This document shows positions 36,970-46,216 of a stretch of 64,000 nt of DNA, piece after piece. How positions within the stretch are numbered: the first letter of the stretch is position 1; each line of letters starts with the position of its first letter. The translations under genes were made by a program, and so were the position numbers. The stretch is from NCBI RefSeq assembly GCF_000011365.1, contig NC_004463.1, positions 744,001-808,000 of the forward strand, read 5' to 3'. The stretch is from Bradyrhizobium diazoefficiens USDA 110. GTDB lineage: Bacteria; Pseudomonadota; Alphaproteobacteria; Rhizobiales; Xanthobacteraceae. The notes under the pieces were generated by a model, which saw nothing but the letters and a program-made list of their open reading frames with translations, was not told where the DNA came from and did not search any database.

Positions 36970-38286
36970 TCACTTCACAGCGGTCTTTTCGAACTGCCGC
37001 AGCATCGTGTTGCCGCGTTCGACAGCGGCGTCGAGCGCCTGCTTGGCGGTCTTCTTGCCGGCCAGCGCCTGCTCGATCTCTTCCGACCAGACGTCACGCA
37101 GCTGCACCATGTTGCCGAGGCGCAGACCGCGCGAGTTCTCGGTCGGCTCCTTGTTGGTCAGCTCGAGCAGCGGGGTCTCGAGATAGGGCTGGTCCTTGTA
37201 GAAGCCCTCGGCCTTGGCCTTCTCATAGGCCGCCTTGGTGATCGGCAGATAGCCGGAGGCCTTGTGGATGTAGACCTGGCGATCGGTGTCGGAGAGGAAC
37301 GTCAGGAATTTCGCGACGCCCTTGTATTCCTCGGCCGACTTGCCGCCCATGACCCAGAGCGAAGCGCCGCCGATGATCGAGTTCTGCGGCGCGCCCTTGA
37401 CGTCGGGATAATAGGGCATCGGCACGGCGTTGAAGTTGAACTTGGCCTGTGCCTTGACGTTGCCGAAGAAGGCCGACGAGGTCAGGTAGATCGCGCACTC
37501 ACCCGAGGTGAAGCGGCCTTCGCCGGTGTTGGTGCGGCCGGCGTAGTCGTAGGTCTTGTCCTTCTGAAGTTCGACCAGCTTCTCGAGATGCTTGACCTGG
37601 AGCGGGCCGTTGAACTCGAGCTTGGTGTCGAAGCCGTCGAGGCCGTTCGCCTTGGTCGAGAGCGGCACGTTGTGCCAGGCGGAGAGCTGCTCGAGGTTGA
37701 CCCAGGTGATCCATGAGCCGGAGAAGCCGCAGGTCGGATGACCGTTGTCGTGCAGCTTCTTGGCGACCTCGAACACTTCGGGCCAGGTCTTCGGGATCTC
37801 GGCGTTGACCTTCTTGAACTCGTCGAGGTTGACCCACATCACGGTCGAGGACGAGTTGAAGGGGAACGACAGCATCTCGCCCTTCGACGTGGAGTAGTAG
37901 CCGGTGATGGCGGGCAGATAGATCTTGGGATCGAACTTCTCGCCGGCGTCGGCCATCAGCTTGTAGACGGGCTTCACGGCGCCGGTCGCGGCCATCATGG
38001 TCGCGGTGCCGACTTCGAACACCTGCATGATGTGCGGCGCGTTGCCGGCACGGAACGCGGCGATGCCCGCGTTCATCGTGTCGGGATAGTTGCCCTTGTA
38101 GGTCGGGATGACCTTGTAGTCGCTCTGCGACGCGTTGAAGTCGGTGGCAAGCTTGACGATGACGTCGTTGTTGGCGCCGGTCATCGCGTGCCACCACTGG
38201 ATTTCGGTCACGGCCAGGGCCGGCGAGGCCGACATGCCGACCGTGATTGCAAATGCGGCAGCCGCCCCAAAGTGTCGAAGTGCCAT
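36970..38286 (-). CDS. ugpB: sn-Glycerol-3-phosphate-binding periplasmic protein UgpB
   Basis: 438 residues from the ATG at 38286, with GGGAGG eight bases before it. A signal peptide ([20 protein letters not shown], cut near ALA-VTEIQ) starts the protein; [21 protein letters not shown] and [16 protein letters not shown] are conserved in the UgpB/MalE-type solute-binding proteins. It captures glycerol-3-phosphate or glycerophosphodiesters in the periplasm as a phosphorus source. First gene of the ugpBAEC operon; a Pho box lies 55 bp upstream. Confidence 0.93.
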   Translation of the reverse strand: MALRHFGAAAAFAITVGMSASPALAVTEIQWWHAMTGANNDVIVKLATDFNASQSDYKVIPTYKGNYPDTMNAGIAAFRAGNAPHIMQVFEVGTATMMAATGAVKPVYKLMADAGEKFDPKIYLPAITGYYSTSKGEMLSFPFNSSSTVMWVNLDEFKKVNAEIPKTWPEVFEVAKKLHDNGHPTCGFSGSWITWVNLEQLSAWHNVPLSTKANGLDGFDTKLEFNGPLQVKHLEKLVELQKDKTYDYAGRTNTGEGRFTSGECAIYLTSSAFFGNVKAQAKFNFNAVPMPYYPDVKGAPQNSIIGGASLWVMGGKSAEEYKGVAKFLTFLSDTDRQVYIHKASGYLPITKAAYEKAKAEGFYKDQPYLETPLLELTNKEPTENSRGLRLGNMVQLRDVWSEEIEQALAGKKTAKQALDAAVERGNTMLRQFEKTAVK

Positions 38287-38340
38287 CAAGAAAACCTCCC
38301 TTGGCCGTCAATAAAGAAGCGCTTGCGCTAGCAGCGCCAT

Positions 38341-38358
38341 ATGACGTTCACATGACTG
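38341..38358 (-). promoter_or_regulatory. Predicted PhoB box upstream of ugpB
   Basis: On the minus strand CAGTCAT-GTGA-ACGTCAT is two 7-mers 11 bp apart, matching the CTGTCAT-N4-CTGTCAT Pho box in 11 of 14 positions with both GTCAT cores intact. It lies 55 bp before the ugpB ATG. This fits phosphate-starvation control of ugp, known in other proteobacteria. Confidence 0.6.
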
Positions 38359-38520
38359 TGTAAGCGGCCGAAACGAAAGCGGCAAGCGCTGGAAAAGGGA
38401 AGCCGTCAAATAGGCGAATGCGACGCGGACAGCCTCGTCCGTTCGCGCTGCACACGCGTGGGTCGCGCCGCAGTGCGGCATTGCTCGTGTGAGGTCGACG
38501 ATCAGGCCGCGGGCTCCAAA

Positions 38521-38642
38521 ACCTCTCCCGCTTGCGGGAGAGGTCGCGCCGAAGGCGCGGGGGTGAGGGCTCTCTCCTCTGGGGGATTGTCCCATTGCGG
38601 AGACACCCTCTCCCCAACCCTCTCCCGCAGGGGGGAGAGGGA
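38521..38642. repeat. Intergenic palindromic repeat, CTCTCCC/GGGAGAGG family, copy 4
   Basis: CCTCTCCCGCTTGCGGGAGA at the left, and CCTCTCCCGCAGGGGGGAGA at the right, with GGTGAGGGCTCTC and CACCCTCTCCCC between. With the Pho box it accounts for most of the 372-bp gap between ugpB and the downstream CoA-transferase gene; the rest shows nothing else. Confidence 0.75.
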
Positions 38643-38658
38643 GCGCAGCATCGTTGCC

Positions 38659-39861
38659 CTAGCGCTTGCGCTCGGGGCCGCAGACCGTGCCCTTCTCGAC
38701 CATCGCGTCGATCTCGGCCTTGGAATATCCGAACTCGCCCAGCACCTCCGCCGAGTGCTGGCTGAATTTCGGCGGCAGCCGGCGCAGGCTCGGCTTGCTG
38801 CGATCGAGCCGGATCGGCGAGGCGACGCCCTTGTACCAGTCCTTCTCGATAATATCGCCGCGGTAGATCGTGTGCGGGTTCGTCAACGCCTGGTCGATCT
38901 TCTGCACCGGGCCTGCGGGCAGGCCCGCCGCGAGCAGGCGATTGCAGAGCGGCTCGGCCTCGTGCTGGCTGAACACCGCGGCAAGCTCGGCGCGCAGCGC
39001 CTCGCGATTGGCGATGCGGTCCTTGTTGCGGGCAAAGCGCGGATCGGTGCCGAGTTCGGGCTTGCCGATCTCGTTGGCGAGCTTGCGGAAGGTGCCGTCA
39101 TTGCCGACGCCGATGAAGATGTTGTCGGTCTTGGTCGGGAAGATCGCGTAAGGCACGAGATTCGGATGCTCGTTGCCGGTGAGGCCCGGCGGCTTGCCAT
39201 GCATGAAATAGTTCGCGGTGTGCGGATGCATGATGGCAAGGCCGGTCTCGTACAGCGTGGTCTCCAGGAACTGGCCCTTGCCCGAGCGCTGCCGCTCCGA
39301 CAGCGCCATCAGGATGCCGATCGCCGCATAGAGGCCGGTGGTGATGTCGACCAGCGGCACGCCGATCCGCATCGGCCCGCTCTCGGGCGAGCCGGTCGCC
39401 GCGATCATGCCGGTCATGGCCTGGATGATGGCGTCATAGCCGGGATTGCCGCCGCGCGGGCCGTCGGCGCCGAAGCCGCAGATCCGGCAATGCACGAGGC
39501 GCGGGAATTTCTCGCGCAGCACCTCGTTGCCGATGCCCCATTTCTCCAGCGTGCCCGGCTTGAAATTCTCGATCAGGACGTCGGCCGTCTCCAGCATCTT
39601 GAGCAGCACGACGCGGCCGCCCTCGGAGGCGAGGTCGAGGCCGATCGAGCGCTTGTTGCGGTTGATGCCGATGAAATAGGCCGCGTCCTCGTCGTGGAAG
39701 GGAGGGCCCCAGTCGCGCACCTCGTCGCCGGCGGGCGGCTCGACCTTGATCACGTCGGCGCCATGGTCGGCGAGGATCTGGGTGCAGTAGGGGCCGCCGA
39801 GCACGCGCGTGAGATCGATGACGCGCAGTCCGCTCATTGCACCCATAACGGCTTCAGTCAT
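38659..39861 (-). CDS. CaiB/BaiF family CoA-transferase
   Basis: 400 residues. LRVIDLTRVLGGPYCTQILA then DVIKVEPPAGDEVR is the family III CoA-binding start; Asp172 in GVPLVDITTGLYAA is the predicted catalytic aspartate; the C-terminal region PVQKIDQALTNPH is typical. The DxxGxR-type start and GFGADGPRGGNPGYD loop put it close to formyl-CoA/succinyl-CoA-type transferases. ATG codons at residues 6 and 9 are alternative starts. It has no pathway partner nearby, so the acid it activates is unknown. Confidence 0.88.
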   Translation of the reverse strand: MTEAVMGAMSGLRVIDLTRVLGGPYCTQILADHGADVIKVEPPAGDEVRDWGPPFHDEDAAYFIGINRNKRSIGLDLASEGGRVVLLKMLETADVLIENFKPGTLEKWGIGNEVLREKFPRLVHCRICGFGADGPRGGNPGYDAIIQAMTGMIAATGSPESGPMRIGVPLVDITTGLYAAIGILMALSERQRSGKGQFLETTLYETGLAIMHPHTANYFMHGKPPGLTGNEHPNLVPYAIFPTKTDNIFIGVGNDGTFRKLANEIGKPELGTDPRFARNKDRIANREALRAELAAVFSQHEAEPLCNRLLAAGLPAGPVQKIDQALTNPHTIYRGDIIEKDWYKGVASPIRLDRSKPSLRRLPPKFSQHSAEVLGEFGYSKAEIDAMVEKGTVCGPERKR

Positions 39862-39999
39862 GCCTTCGCTTCCCCTGTGTCGATCGTTGGATCACAGGCC
39901 TAGCGAGGTTTTTTTGCGCCAGCAATGGCGCCGGGCGTGGAGCCGTATGCGCCGCGGCGCGGCCATCCCGCGAGGTGGCAAATTCAAACGGAAGCGGCC

Positions 40000-40021
40000 G
40001 GCCCGAGGGGGATCCCGGGCC
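40000..40021 (-). terminator. GC-rich hairpin after ohr
   Basis: GGCCCG (40000-40005) and CGGGCC (40016-40021) form a six-base stem with a 10-base loop, 19 bp after the ohr stop on the minus strand. No U-run follows, so this is a weak call. Confidence 0.35.
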
Positions 40022-40039
40022 AGCCAATCCGCCGTTTGA

Positions 40040-40465
40040 TCAGACGACCGTCAGGCGAACGTCGACATTGCCGCGCGTGGCATTGGAATAGGGGCACACC
40101 TGGTGCGCCTTCGCGACCAGCGCCTCGGCTTCGGCACGGGCGAGGCCCGGCAGCGAGACGGCGAGGTCGATGTCGAGGCCGAAGCCGCCTTCGGAGCGCG
40201 GGCCGATGCCGACGGTCGAGGTGACGGCGGCGTCGGCGGGAACCTTCGGGCCGCCCTGCGAGGCCACGAACTTCATCGCGCCGATGAAGCAGGCGGCGTA
40301 GCCGGCCGCAAACAGCTGCTCGGGATTGTTGCCGGCGCCGCCGCCGCCGCCGAGCTCCTTCGGCGTGGTGAGCTTGACGTCGAGCGCGCCGTCGAGGGTC
40401 GCAGCATGGCCGTCGCGGCCGCCGGTGGCTTTTGCGCTGGTCTTGTAAAGGACGTTCACGGACAT
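40040..40465 (-). CDS. ohr: Organic hydroperoxide resistance protein Ohr
   Basis: 141 residues. Ohr reduces organic and lipid hydroperoxides with two active cysteines, visible here in [20 protein letters not shown] and [18 protein letters not shown]. The length and the Ohr-type cysteine spacing separate it from OsmC, which also belongs to this fold. It is divergent from the MarR-type gene ohrR, with palindromic sites in the gap. Expression is predicted to rise when OhrR is oxidised by peroxides. Confidence 0.95.
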   Translation of the reverse strand: MSVNVLYKTSAKATGGRDGHAATLDGALDVKLTTPKELGGGGGAGNNPEQLFAAGYAACFIGAMKFVASQGGPKVPADAAVTSTVGIGPRSEGGFGLDIDLAVSLPGLARAEAEALVAKAHQVCPYSNATRGNVDVRLTVV

Positions 40466-40508
40466 TTTCGTCTCCCTGGGTTTCGGTGGGGTGCGATCTC
40501 TATCGCAG

Positions 40509-40565
40509 ACAATTAGATTGTGCGCAATTGAAATTGCGACGTCTCACATTTAATTGTTCGCAATT
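40509..40565. promoter_or_regulatory. Three overlapping AT-rich palindromes, predicted OhrR operators
   Basis: ACAAT-TAG-ATTGT (40509-40521), CGCAATT-GA-AATTGCG (40523-40538) and AATTG-TTCG-CAATT (40552-40565) are perfect inverted repeats in the gap between divergent ohr and ohrR. The ACAATT/AATTG words resemble known OhrR sites. Three sites in 57 bp would let one regulator control both genes. Confidence 0.65.
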
Positions 40566-40617
40566 GAATGTACGGCGGCGCGGCCCCACAATGCGGACAA
40601 ACCTCGTGAGATTCTCC

Positions 40618-41079
40618 ATGGCTCGGAAACCATCGGCAGCGGACGCGCCGCTGCGGCTCGACAACCAGATCTGCTTCGCGGTCTATTCGGCCGCGCACGC
40701 CTTCAATCGCGTCTACAAGCCGCTGCTCGACCGCCTCGGCCTGACCTATCCGCAATATCTGGTGATGCTGGTGCTGTGGGAGCGCGACGACGTGCCGGTC
40801 AAGGACATCGGGGAGAGGCTGTTTCTGGATTCGGGCACGCTGACGCCGCTGCTGAAGCGCCTCGAGGCCGCCCACCTCGTCAAGCGCACCCGCTCGAGCG
40901 AGGACGAGCGCCAGGTGCTGATCGCGCTGACGCCGCAGGGCCACGCGCTGAAAGACAAGGCGCGCGCCGTGCCGCAGTCGATCCTGGCGGCGTCGGACTG
41001 CTCGGTGTCGGAGCTGGTGGCGATGAAAGACGAGATCGTCGCGCTGCGCGACCGGCTCAATGCGGTGATCGGGGAGTAG
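40618..41079 (+). CDS. ohrR: Peroxide-sensing MarR-family repressor OhrR
   Basis: 153 residues from the ATG at 40618; an ATG at 40591 would add nine. A MarR winged helix protein: [24 protein letters not shown] is the recognition helix region and [19 protein letters not shown] the wing. Cys19 in [15 protein letters not shown] is the reactive cysteine of OhrR proteins; its oxidation releases DNA and induces ohr. The neighbour is ohr, divergent, with palindromes between. The ribosome binding site is weak. Confidence 0.92.
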   Translation: MARKPSAADAPLRLDNQICFAVYSAAHAFNRVYKPLLDRLGLTYPQYLVMLVLWERDDVPVKDIGERLFLDSGTLTPLLKRLEAAHLVKRTRSSEDERQVLIALTPQGHALKDKARAVPQSILAASDCSVSELVAMKDEIVALRDRLNAVIGE

Positions 41080-41148
41080 TTGAGATTTAATTCAAAGCCC
41101 GCCTTCGCCCTGCGGGCTTCGGCGCGGCAGCCCTCGCTTCGCGAAGGC

Positions 41149-41224
<76 letters not shown>

Positions 41225-41323
41225 TTAAGTCTTCCAGTGGGGAGGATCCTGGGGGATCCGTCCCGGCCGGCGAGCCCTAGGCGACTCGCGCGGTGCACCC
41301 TTTTTCACAGATCAGGGCTGATC

Positions 41324-41734
41324 TCAAGTCTCTTCATCGCCCCCGACATCACCAATGATGTCGGTAACGTCCTCATCGCCCTCTTCTTCGTCGGCGATGA
41401 ATGTCGAATCATCGTCATCGTCGTCGTCGAGGGTCTCGTCGACCTCGATATCGTCCTCCGATTCGGGCACGACGGCCTTGACCTTGCCGGTGTTCTCCTC
41501 GGCATCGGCCTCCTCGAGGGAGACCAATTCCTCGGCCTCCGCCGGCTCCGGCGTGGTGTCCGCGGCCGCTGCGTGGCGAGCTTCGGCGCCGCGAGTCGTG
41601 CGCGCAGGCGCCACGGGCGCGATCGGGACCACTTCGCCGGTATAGGGCGAGATCACCGGATTCTTGTTGAGGTCATAGAACTTCTTGCCCGTGGTCGGGC
41701 AAATACGTTTGGTTCCGAGTTCGGACTTGGCCAC
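41324..41734 (-). CDS. TIGR02300 family protein (FYDLN acid domain)
   Basis: 136 residues. The start MAKSELGTKRICPTTGKKFY then DLNKNPVISPYTGE has the FYDLN motif and a CPTTGKKFYD zinc-ribbon-like word. The C-terminal half is extremely acidic, with runs of Asp and Glu, and no fold expected. This alphaproteobacterial family has no known function. It precedes tRNA-Ala and is divergent from aroA. Confidence 0.9.
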   Translation of the reverse strand: MAKSELGTKRICPTTGKKFYDLNKNPVISPYTGEVVPIAPVAPARTTRGAEARHAAAADTTPEPAEAEELVSLEEADAEENTGKVKAVVPESEDDIEVDETLDDDDDDDSTFIADEEEGDEDVTDIIGDVGGDEET

Positions 41735-41895
41735 GGCAGAGGAATCCTGGGAATGTCTGAAAAGCGGTGTTTCACTTGGCTAGTTGGCGGCCCGCTGTCA
41801 ATAGCGCATTACGGGAGAAAGACATGCCGGTGACGGGGCGCGGACCATGTGGTACCTGCGCCCCAGCTCTCCGGAGCACATCCAAGGACACAATC

Positions 41896-43233
41896 TTGAC
41901 CCATTCCGACCAACCGAGGCCGCTTCAGTCGCGCGCAAACGGTCCCCTGACCGGGAAAGTACGGGTGCCCGGGGACAAGTCGATCTCCCACCGCGCCCTC
42001 ATCCTGGGCGCGCTCGCGGTCGGCGAGACCCGGATTTCGGGCCTGCTGGAGGGCGAGGACGTCCTCAACACCGCCAAATCCATGCAGGCGCTGGGTGCCA
42101 GCGTCGAGCGCACCGGCGATTTCGCCTGGAAGGTGCAGGGCGTGGGCGTCGCAGGCTTCGCCCAGCCCAAGGCGGCGCTGGATTTCGGCAATTCCGGCAC
42201 CGGCTGCCGGCTGGTCATGGGCGCCGTCGCCGGCTGCCCGATCTCGGCGGTTTTCGACGGCGACGCCTCGTTGCGCAGCCGTCCCATGCGCCGGATCCTG
42301 GACCCGCTCGAGAAGATGGGCGCCAGGGTCGTCTCCGGCGGCGAGGGCGGCCGTCTGCCGCTGACCCTCCAGGGCGCGCGCGATCCGCTGCCGATCACCT
42401 ACAAGACCCCGGTCGCCTCGGCTCAGATCAAATCCGCCGTGCTGCTCGCGGGCCTCGCCGCCCCGGGCACCACCACGGTCATCGAGAGCGAGGCCAGTCG
42501 CGACCACACCGAGCTGATGCTGAAGCACTTCGGCGCCGACATCACCTCCACCAAGGAGGGCCAGCACGGCCGCCGCATCACCCTCGTGGGCCAGCCCGAG
42601 CTGCATGGCGCCAATGTCGTGGTGCCCGCCGATCCCTCCTCGGCGGCCTTCCCGGTCGTTGCGGCGCTGATCGCCGAGGGCTCCGATGTCGTGCTGTCGG
42701 ATGTCATGACCAATCCGCTGCGCACCGGCCTGTTCACCACGCTGCGCGAAATGGGCGCTTCGATCGAGGAGAGCGAAGTGCGCGGCGATGCCGGTGAGCC
42801 GATGGCGCAGCTGCGCGTGCGCGCGTCGAAGCTGCGCGGCGTCGAGGTGCCGCCGGAGCGCGCGCCGTCGATGATCGACGAATATCTCGTGCTGGCGGTG
42901 GCGGCCTCCTTCGCCGAAGGCACGACCATCATGCGCGGCCTGCAGGAGCTGCGCGTCAAGGAATCCGATCGTCTGGAGGCCACCGCCGAGATGCTGCGCG
43001 TCAACGGCGTCAAGGTCGAGGTCTCCGGCGACGATCTGGTCGTCCAGGGCCGCGGTCACGTTCCCGGTGGTGGCACCGTCGCCACCCACATGGACCATCG
43101 CATCGCGATGTCCGCGCTGGTGATGGGCTGCGCCTCCGACCAGCCCGTGACCGTCGACGACACCGCCTTCATCGCCACCAGTTTCCCGGATTTCATTCCG
43201 ATGATGCGTTCGCTTGGGGCCGAGTTTTCATGA
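41896..43233 (+). CDS. aroA: 3-Phosphoshikimate 1-carboxyvinyltransferase (EPSP synthase), class II-like
   Basis: 445 residues from a TTG with AAGGA seven bases upstream; the start [20 protein letters not shown] matches the family better than any upstream ATG. It joins PEP to shikimate-3-phosphate for chorismate synthesis. [33 protein letters not shown] and SRDHTELML resemble the class II enzyme CP4. The loop [10 protein letters not shown] has Gly101 where CP4 has Ala. The stop overlaps cmk (ATGA), forming aroA-cmk-rpsA-sppA-ihfB. Confidence 0.96.
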   Translation: MTHSDQPRPLQSRANGPLTGKVRVPGDKSISHRALILGALAVGETRISGLLEGEDVLNTAKSMQALGASVERTGDFAWKVQGVGVAGFAQPKAALDFGNSGTGCRLVMGAVAGCPISAVFDGDASLRSRPMRRILDPLEKMGARVVSGGEGGRLPLTLQGARDPLPITYKTPVASAQIKSAVLLAGLAAPGTTTVIESEASRDHTELMLKHFGADITSTKEGQHGRRITLVGQPELHGANVVVPADPSSAAFPVVAALIAEGSDVVLSDVMTNPLRTGLFTTLREMGASIEESEVRGDAGEPMAQLRVRASKLRGVEVPPERAPSMIDEYLVLAVAASFAEGTTIMRGLQELRVKESDRLEATAEMLRVNGVKVEVSGDDLVVQGRGHVPGGGTVATHMDHRIAMSALVMGCASDQPVTVDDTAFIATSFPDFIPMMRSLGAEFS

Positions 43234-43868
43234 TTATCGCCATCGACGGGCCCGCGGCCTCGGGCAAGGGGACGCTCGGCAAGCGTCTCGCTCATCATTA
43301 CGGTTATCGTCATCTTGATACCGGCGTGATCTATCGCGCGGTCGCCTATGCCCTGATGCAATCGGGCCACGATCTCCGCGACGAGGCGGCCGCGGTTGCG
43401 GCGGCGCTGGAATTGGATCCGGAAAAGTTCGGCGATCCCGCCCTGAAGACCCAGAAGGTCGGAGAGGGCGCCTCGATCGTCTCGGCGATCCCAAGGGTTC
43501 GCGAGGTCCTGGTCAATTTCCAGCGGCAATTCGCCGCCGATCCGCCGGGAGCGGTGCTGGACGGCCGGGACATTGGAACCGTGATCTGCCCCCATGCCGA
43601 CGTGAAGATCTTTGTCGTGGCGGACCCCAAGGTCCGCGCCCGCCGCCGCACCATGGAGGCCAAGGCGCGGGGCGAGGCGGCGGACGAGGCGGCCGTGCTC
43701 GCCGACATCATCCAGCGCGACGAACGCGACAAGAACCGGCCGATTGCGCCGCTGAAACCCGCACCCGATGCTTACTTGCTAGATAACTCCCAACTGGATA
43801 TAGAAGGCGGCGTCCGGGCCGCCATCGACATTATCGAGGCCGTCCGAGCGGGCCGGTCGCGGGGTTAA
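43230..43868 (+). CDS. cmk: Cytidylate kinase
   Basis: 212 residues. [20 protein letters not shown] is the nucleotide-binding P-loop; [19 protein letters not shown] is the conserved substrate region; [20 protein letters not shown] the lid area. It phosphorylates CMP and dCMP. Coupled to aroA by an ATGA overlap. The 266-bp gap to rpsA follows. Confidence 0.96.
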   Translation: MIIAIDGPAASGKGTLGKRLAHHYGYRHLDTGVIYRAVAYALMQSGHDLRDEAAAVAAALELDPEKFGDPALKTQKVGEGASIVSAIPRVREVLVNFQRQFAADPPGAVLDGRDIGTVICPHADVKIFVVADPKVRARRRTMEAKARGEAADEAAVLADIIQRDERDKNRPIAPLKPAPDAYLLDNSQLDIEGGVRAAIDIIEAVRAGRSRG

Positions 43869-44134
43869 GCCGCAGCCGTCATTGGAGGAAGCGCCCGCTC
43901 CCGCTCTTTGAGGTCGATACCCCGGTCCGCCTGTTTCGGGGCCGGTGCGATCGAGGCTCCGGACAAAGATTTCCACGTATCGAACGCGCGGGCCTCAGCC
44001 GGCCCGCTTCCGCCGTTCCGGTGCCAGCCGGGGCAGCAAGCGGTCGCTCGAAGGTCTTGCGGACCTTCCGACACTGCGCGTGCGATGCGCCCATGAACCC
44101 AACGGCCGGCAAGACATCCGCAACTGGAGAACAA
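43869..44134 (+). promoter_or_regulatory. rpsA leader region
   Basis: This 266-bp untranslated stretch holds a GAAGGTC-TTGCG-GACCTTC hairpin (44050-44068), 67 bp before the rpsA ATG. S1 represses its own mRNA through leader structure in other bacteria; this element is a candidate but unproven. No -35/-10 pair stands out. Confidence 0.4.
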
Positions 44135-45841
44135 ATGGCTTCGACTTCTGCTGATACCTATAGCCCCTCGCGTGACGATTTCGCCGCGATGCTCGACGAG
44201 TCCTTCGCAGGTGGCAACCTGCAGGAAAGCTCCGTCGTCAAGGGCAAGGTGGTTGCAATTGAAAAGGACATGGCCGTCATCGACGTCGGCCTGAAGACCG
44301 AGGGCCGCGTCGCCCTGCGCGAATTTTCCGGCCCCGGCCGTGACAGCGAGATCAAGGTCGGCGACGAGGTGGAAGTGTTCCTCGATCGCATCGAGAACGC
44401 CCTCGGCGAAGCCGTGCTGTCGCGCGACAAGGCGCGCCGCGAAGAGAGCTGGGGCAAGCTCGAGAAGGCGTTCCAGAACAACGAGAAGGTCAACGGCGTC
44501 ATCTTCAACCAGGTCAAGGGCGGCTTCACCGTCGACCTCGACGGTGCCGTGGCCTTCCTGCCGCGCTCGCAGGTCGACATCCGTCCGATCCGCGACGTTG
44601 CGCCGCTGATGAACAACTCGCAGCCGTTCCAGATCCTCAAGATGGACCGCCGCCGCGGCAACATCGTCGTCTCCCGCCGCACGGTGCTGGAAGAGACCCG
44701 CGCCGAGCAGCGCCAGGAGCTGGTGCAGAACCTCGAAGAGGGTCAGGTCATCGACGGCGTGGTCAAGAACATCACCGACTACGGTGCGTTCGTTGATCTC
44801 GGCGGCATCGACGGCCTGCTGCACGTCACCGACATCGCGTGGCGCCGCGTCAACCACCCGACCGAGGTGCTCTCGATCGGCCAGACCGTGAAGGTCAAGA
44901 TCATCAAGATCAACCACGAGACGCACCGCATCTCGCTGGGCATGAAGCAGCTGCTGGACGATCCGTGGCAGGGCATCGAAGCCAAGTACCCGCTGGGTGC
45001 CCGCTTCACCGGCCGTGTCACCAACATCACCGACTACGGTGCGTTCGTCGAGCTCGAGCCGGGCATCGAAGGCCTGATCCACGTCTCCGAGATGTCGTGG
45101 ACCAAGAAGAACATGCACCCCGGCAAGATCGTCTCGACCTCGCAGGAAGTCGAAGTGCAGGTGCTCGAAGTCGATTCCGTCAAGCGCCGCATCTCGCTTG
45201 GCCTCAAGCAGACCATGCGCAACCCCTGGGAGGTCTTCGTCGAAGGTCACCCGACCGGTTCGGTGGTCGAGGGCGAGGTCAAGAACAAGACCGAGTTCGG
45301 TCTGTTCCTGGGTCTCGAGGGCGACGTCGACGGCATGGTCCACCTCTCCGACCTCGACTGGAAGCTTCCGGGCGAGCAGGTGATCGACAACTACAAGAAG
45401 GGCGACATGGTGAAGGCCGTGGTGCTCGATGTGGACGTCGAGAAGGAGCGTATCTCGCTCGGCATCAAGCAGCTCGAAGGCGACCCCTTCGCCGAGCCGG
45501 GCGATGTCAAGAAGGGCGCGGTCGTGACCTGCGAAGTGCTCGAAGTGAAGGAGAGCGGTATCGAGGTGAAGATCGCCGGTACCGACTTCACCACCTTCAT
45601 CAAGCGCTCGGAGCTCGCGCGTGACCGCAACGACCAGCGCGCCGAACGCTTTGCCGTCGGCGAGAAGGTCGATGCCCGCGTGATCCAGTTCGACAAGAAG
45701 GCCCGCAAGGTCCAGGTGTCGATCAAGGCGCTCGAAGTCGCCGAAGAGAAGGAAGCCATCGCGCAGTACGGCTCCTCCGATTCGGGTGCGACGCTCGGCG
45801 ACATCCTCGGCACCGCGCTCAAGAACCGCGACAGCAAGTAA
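44135..45841 (+). CDS. rpsA: 30S ribosomal protein S1
   Basis: 568 residues from the ATG at 44135 with GGAG upstream. Six S1 RNA-binding domains: the first two are degenerate ribosome-binding domains (VVKGKVVAIEKDMAVIDVGL...; VNGVIFNQVKGGFTVDLDGA), domains 3 to 6 bind mRNA (VIDGVVKNITDYGAFVDLGG, FTGRVTNITDYGAFVELEPG and so on). It brings mRNAs to the 30S subunit. Follows cmk as in many bacteria; a strong terminator follows. Confidence 0.97.
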   Translation: MASTSADTYSPSRDDFAAMLDESFAGGNLQESSVVKGKVVAIEKDMAVIDVGLKTEGRVALREFSGPGRDSEIKVGDEVEVFLDRIENALGEAVLSRDKARREESWGKLEKAFQNNEKVNGVIFNQVKGGFTVDLDGAVAFLPRSQVDIRPIRDVAPLMNNSQPFQILKMDRRRGNIVVSRRTVLEETRAEQRQELVQNLEEGQVIDGVVKNITDYGAFVDLGGIDGLLHVTDIAWRRVNHPTEVLSIGQTVKVKIIKINHETHRISLGMKQLLDDPWQGIEAKYPLGARFTGRVTNITDYGAFVELEPGIEGLIHVSEMSWTKKNMHPGKIVSTSQEVEVQVLEVDSVKRRISLGLKQTMRNPWEVFVEGHPTGSVVEGEVKNKTEFGLFLGLEGDVDGMVHLSDLDWKLPGEQVIDNYKKGDMVKAVVLDVDVEKERISLGIKQLEGDPFAEPGDVKKGAVVTCEVLEVKESGIEVKIAGTDFTTFIKRSELARDRNDQRAERFAVGEKVDARVIQFDKKARKVQVSIKALEVAEEKEAIAQYGSSDSGATLGDILGTALKNRDSK

Positions 45842-45860
45842 GCGAAACGTTCGTTTCGCT
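45841..45860 (+). terminator. Hairpin immediately after the rpsA stop
   Basis: AGCGAAACG (45841-45849) and CGTTTCGCT (45852-45860) are perfect 9-bp arms with a 2-base loop. It starts at the last base of the rpsA stop and lies 8 bp before the main terminator, perhaps to stall transcription or protect the 3' end. Confidence 0.5.
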
Positions 45861-45867
45861 GACATCA

Positions 45868-45895
45868 AAGCCCCGGCGCGAGCCGGGGCTTTTTT
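45868..45895 (+). terminator. rpsA: Rho-independent terminator of rpsA
   Basis: AAGCCCCGGC-GCGA-GCCGGGGCTT is a 10-bp perfect stem with a 4-base loop followed by TTTTTG, a classical strong terminator. Confidence 0.93.
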
Positions 45896-45913
45896 GTTGC
45901 TCCATACTCAACT

Positions 45914-46077
45914 GTCGTCCCGGACAAGCGCGCTCAAAGCGCGCGTAGATCCGGGACCCATCACCACAGGGAGCGGTCTGGCGCGAGCTGGTAACTCCAA
46001 GTCTTCGCCAAACTCAATTCTGTGGGTATGGATCCCGGGTCAGCGCTCCGCGTCGCGGCGCTTGTCCGGGATGACGA
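45914..46077. repeat. Intergenic palindromic repeat, GTCGTCC/GGACGAC family, copy 3
   Basis: TCGTCCCGGACAAGCGCGCT at the left and GGCGCTTGTCCGGGATGACG at the right are inverted; GATCCGGGACCCAT and ATGGATCCCGGGTC pair inside. With the two hairpins it explains most of the 375-bp gap from rpsA to sppA. Confidence 0.75.
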
Positions 46078-46216
46078 GAAGCCTGTGACGGGGGCTCGGC
46101 CCGACCAGCACCAGCCTTGTTTTCTTCAAATTGCGCCGCAATTGATGTATCCAGATAAGCCGTTGGTCACGCCGTGACGGCACAACGCGCCTGGTCTTTC
46201 ATTTGGAGATATTCCG

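Noticed and set aside
43865..45868. A 667-codon minus-strand frame opposite rpsA
   Set aside because: Shadow of rpsA; no recognisable motifs or RBS.
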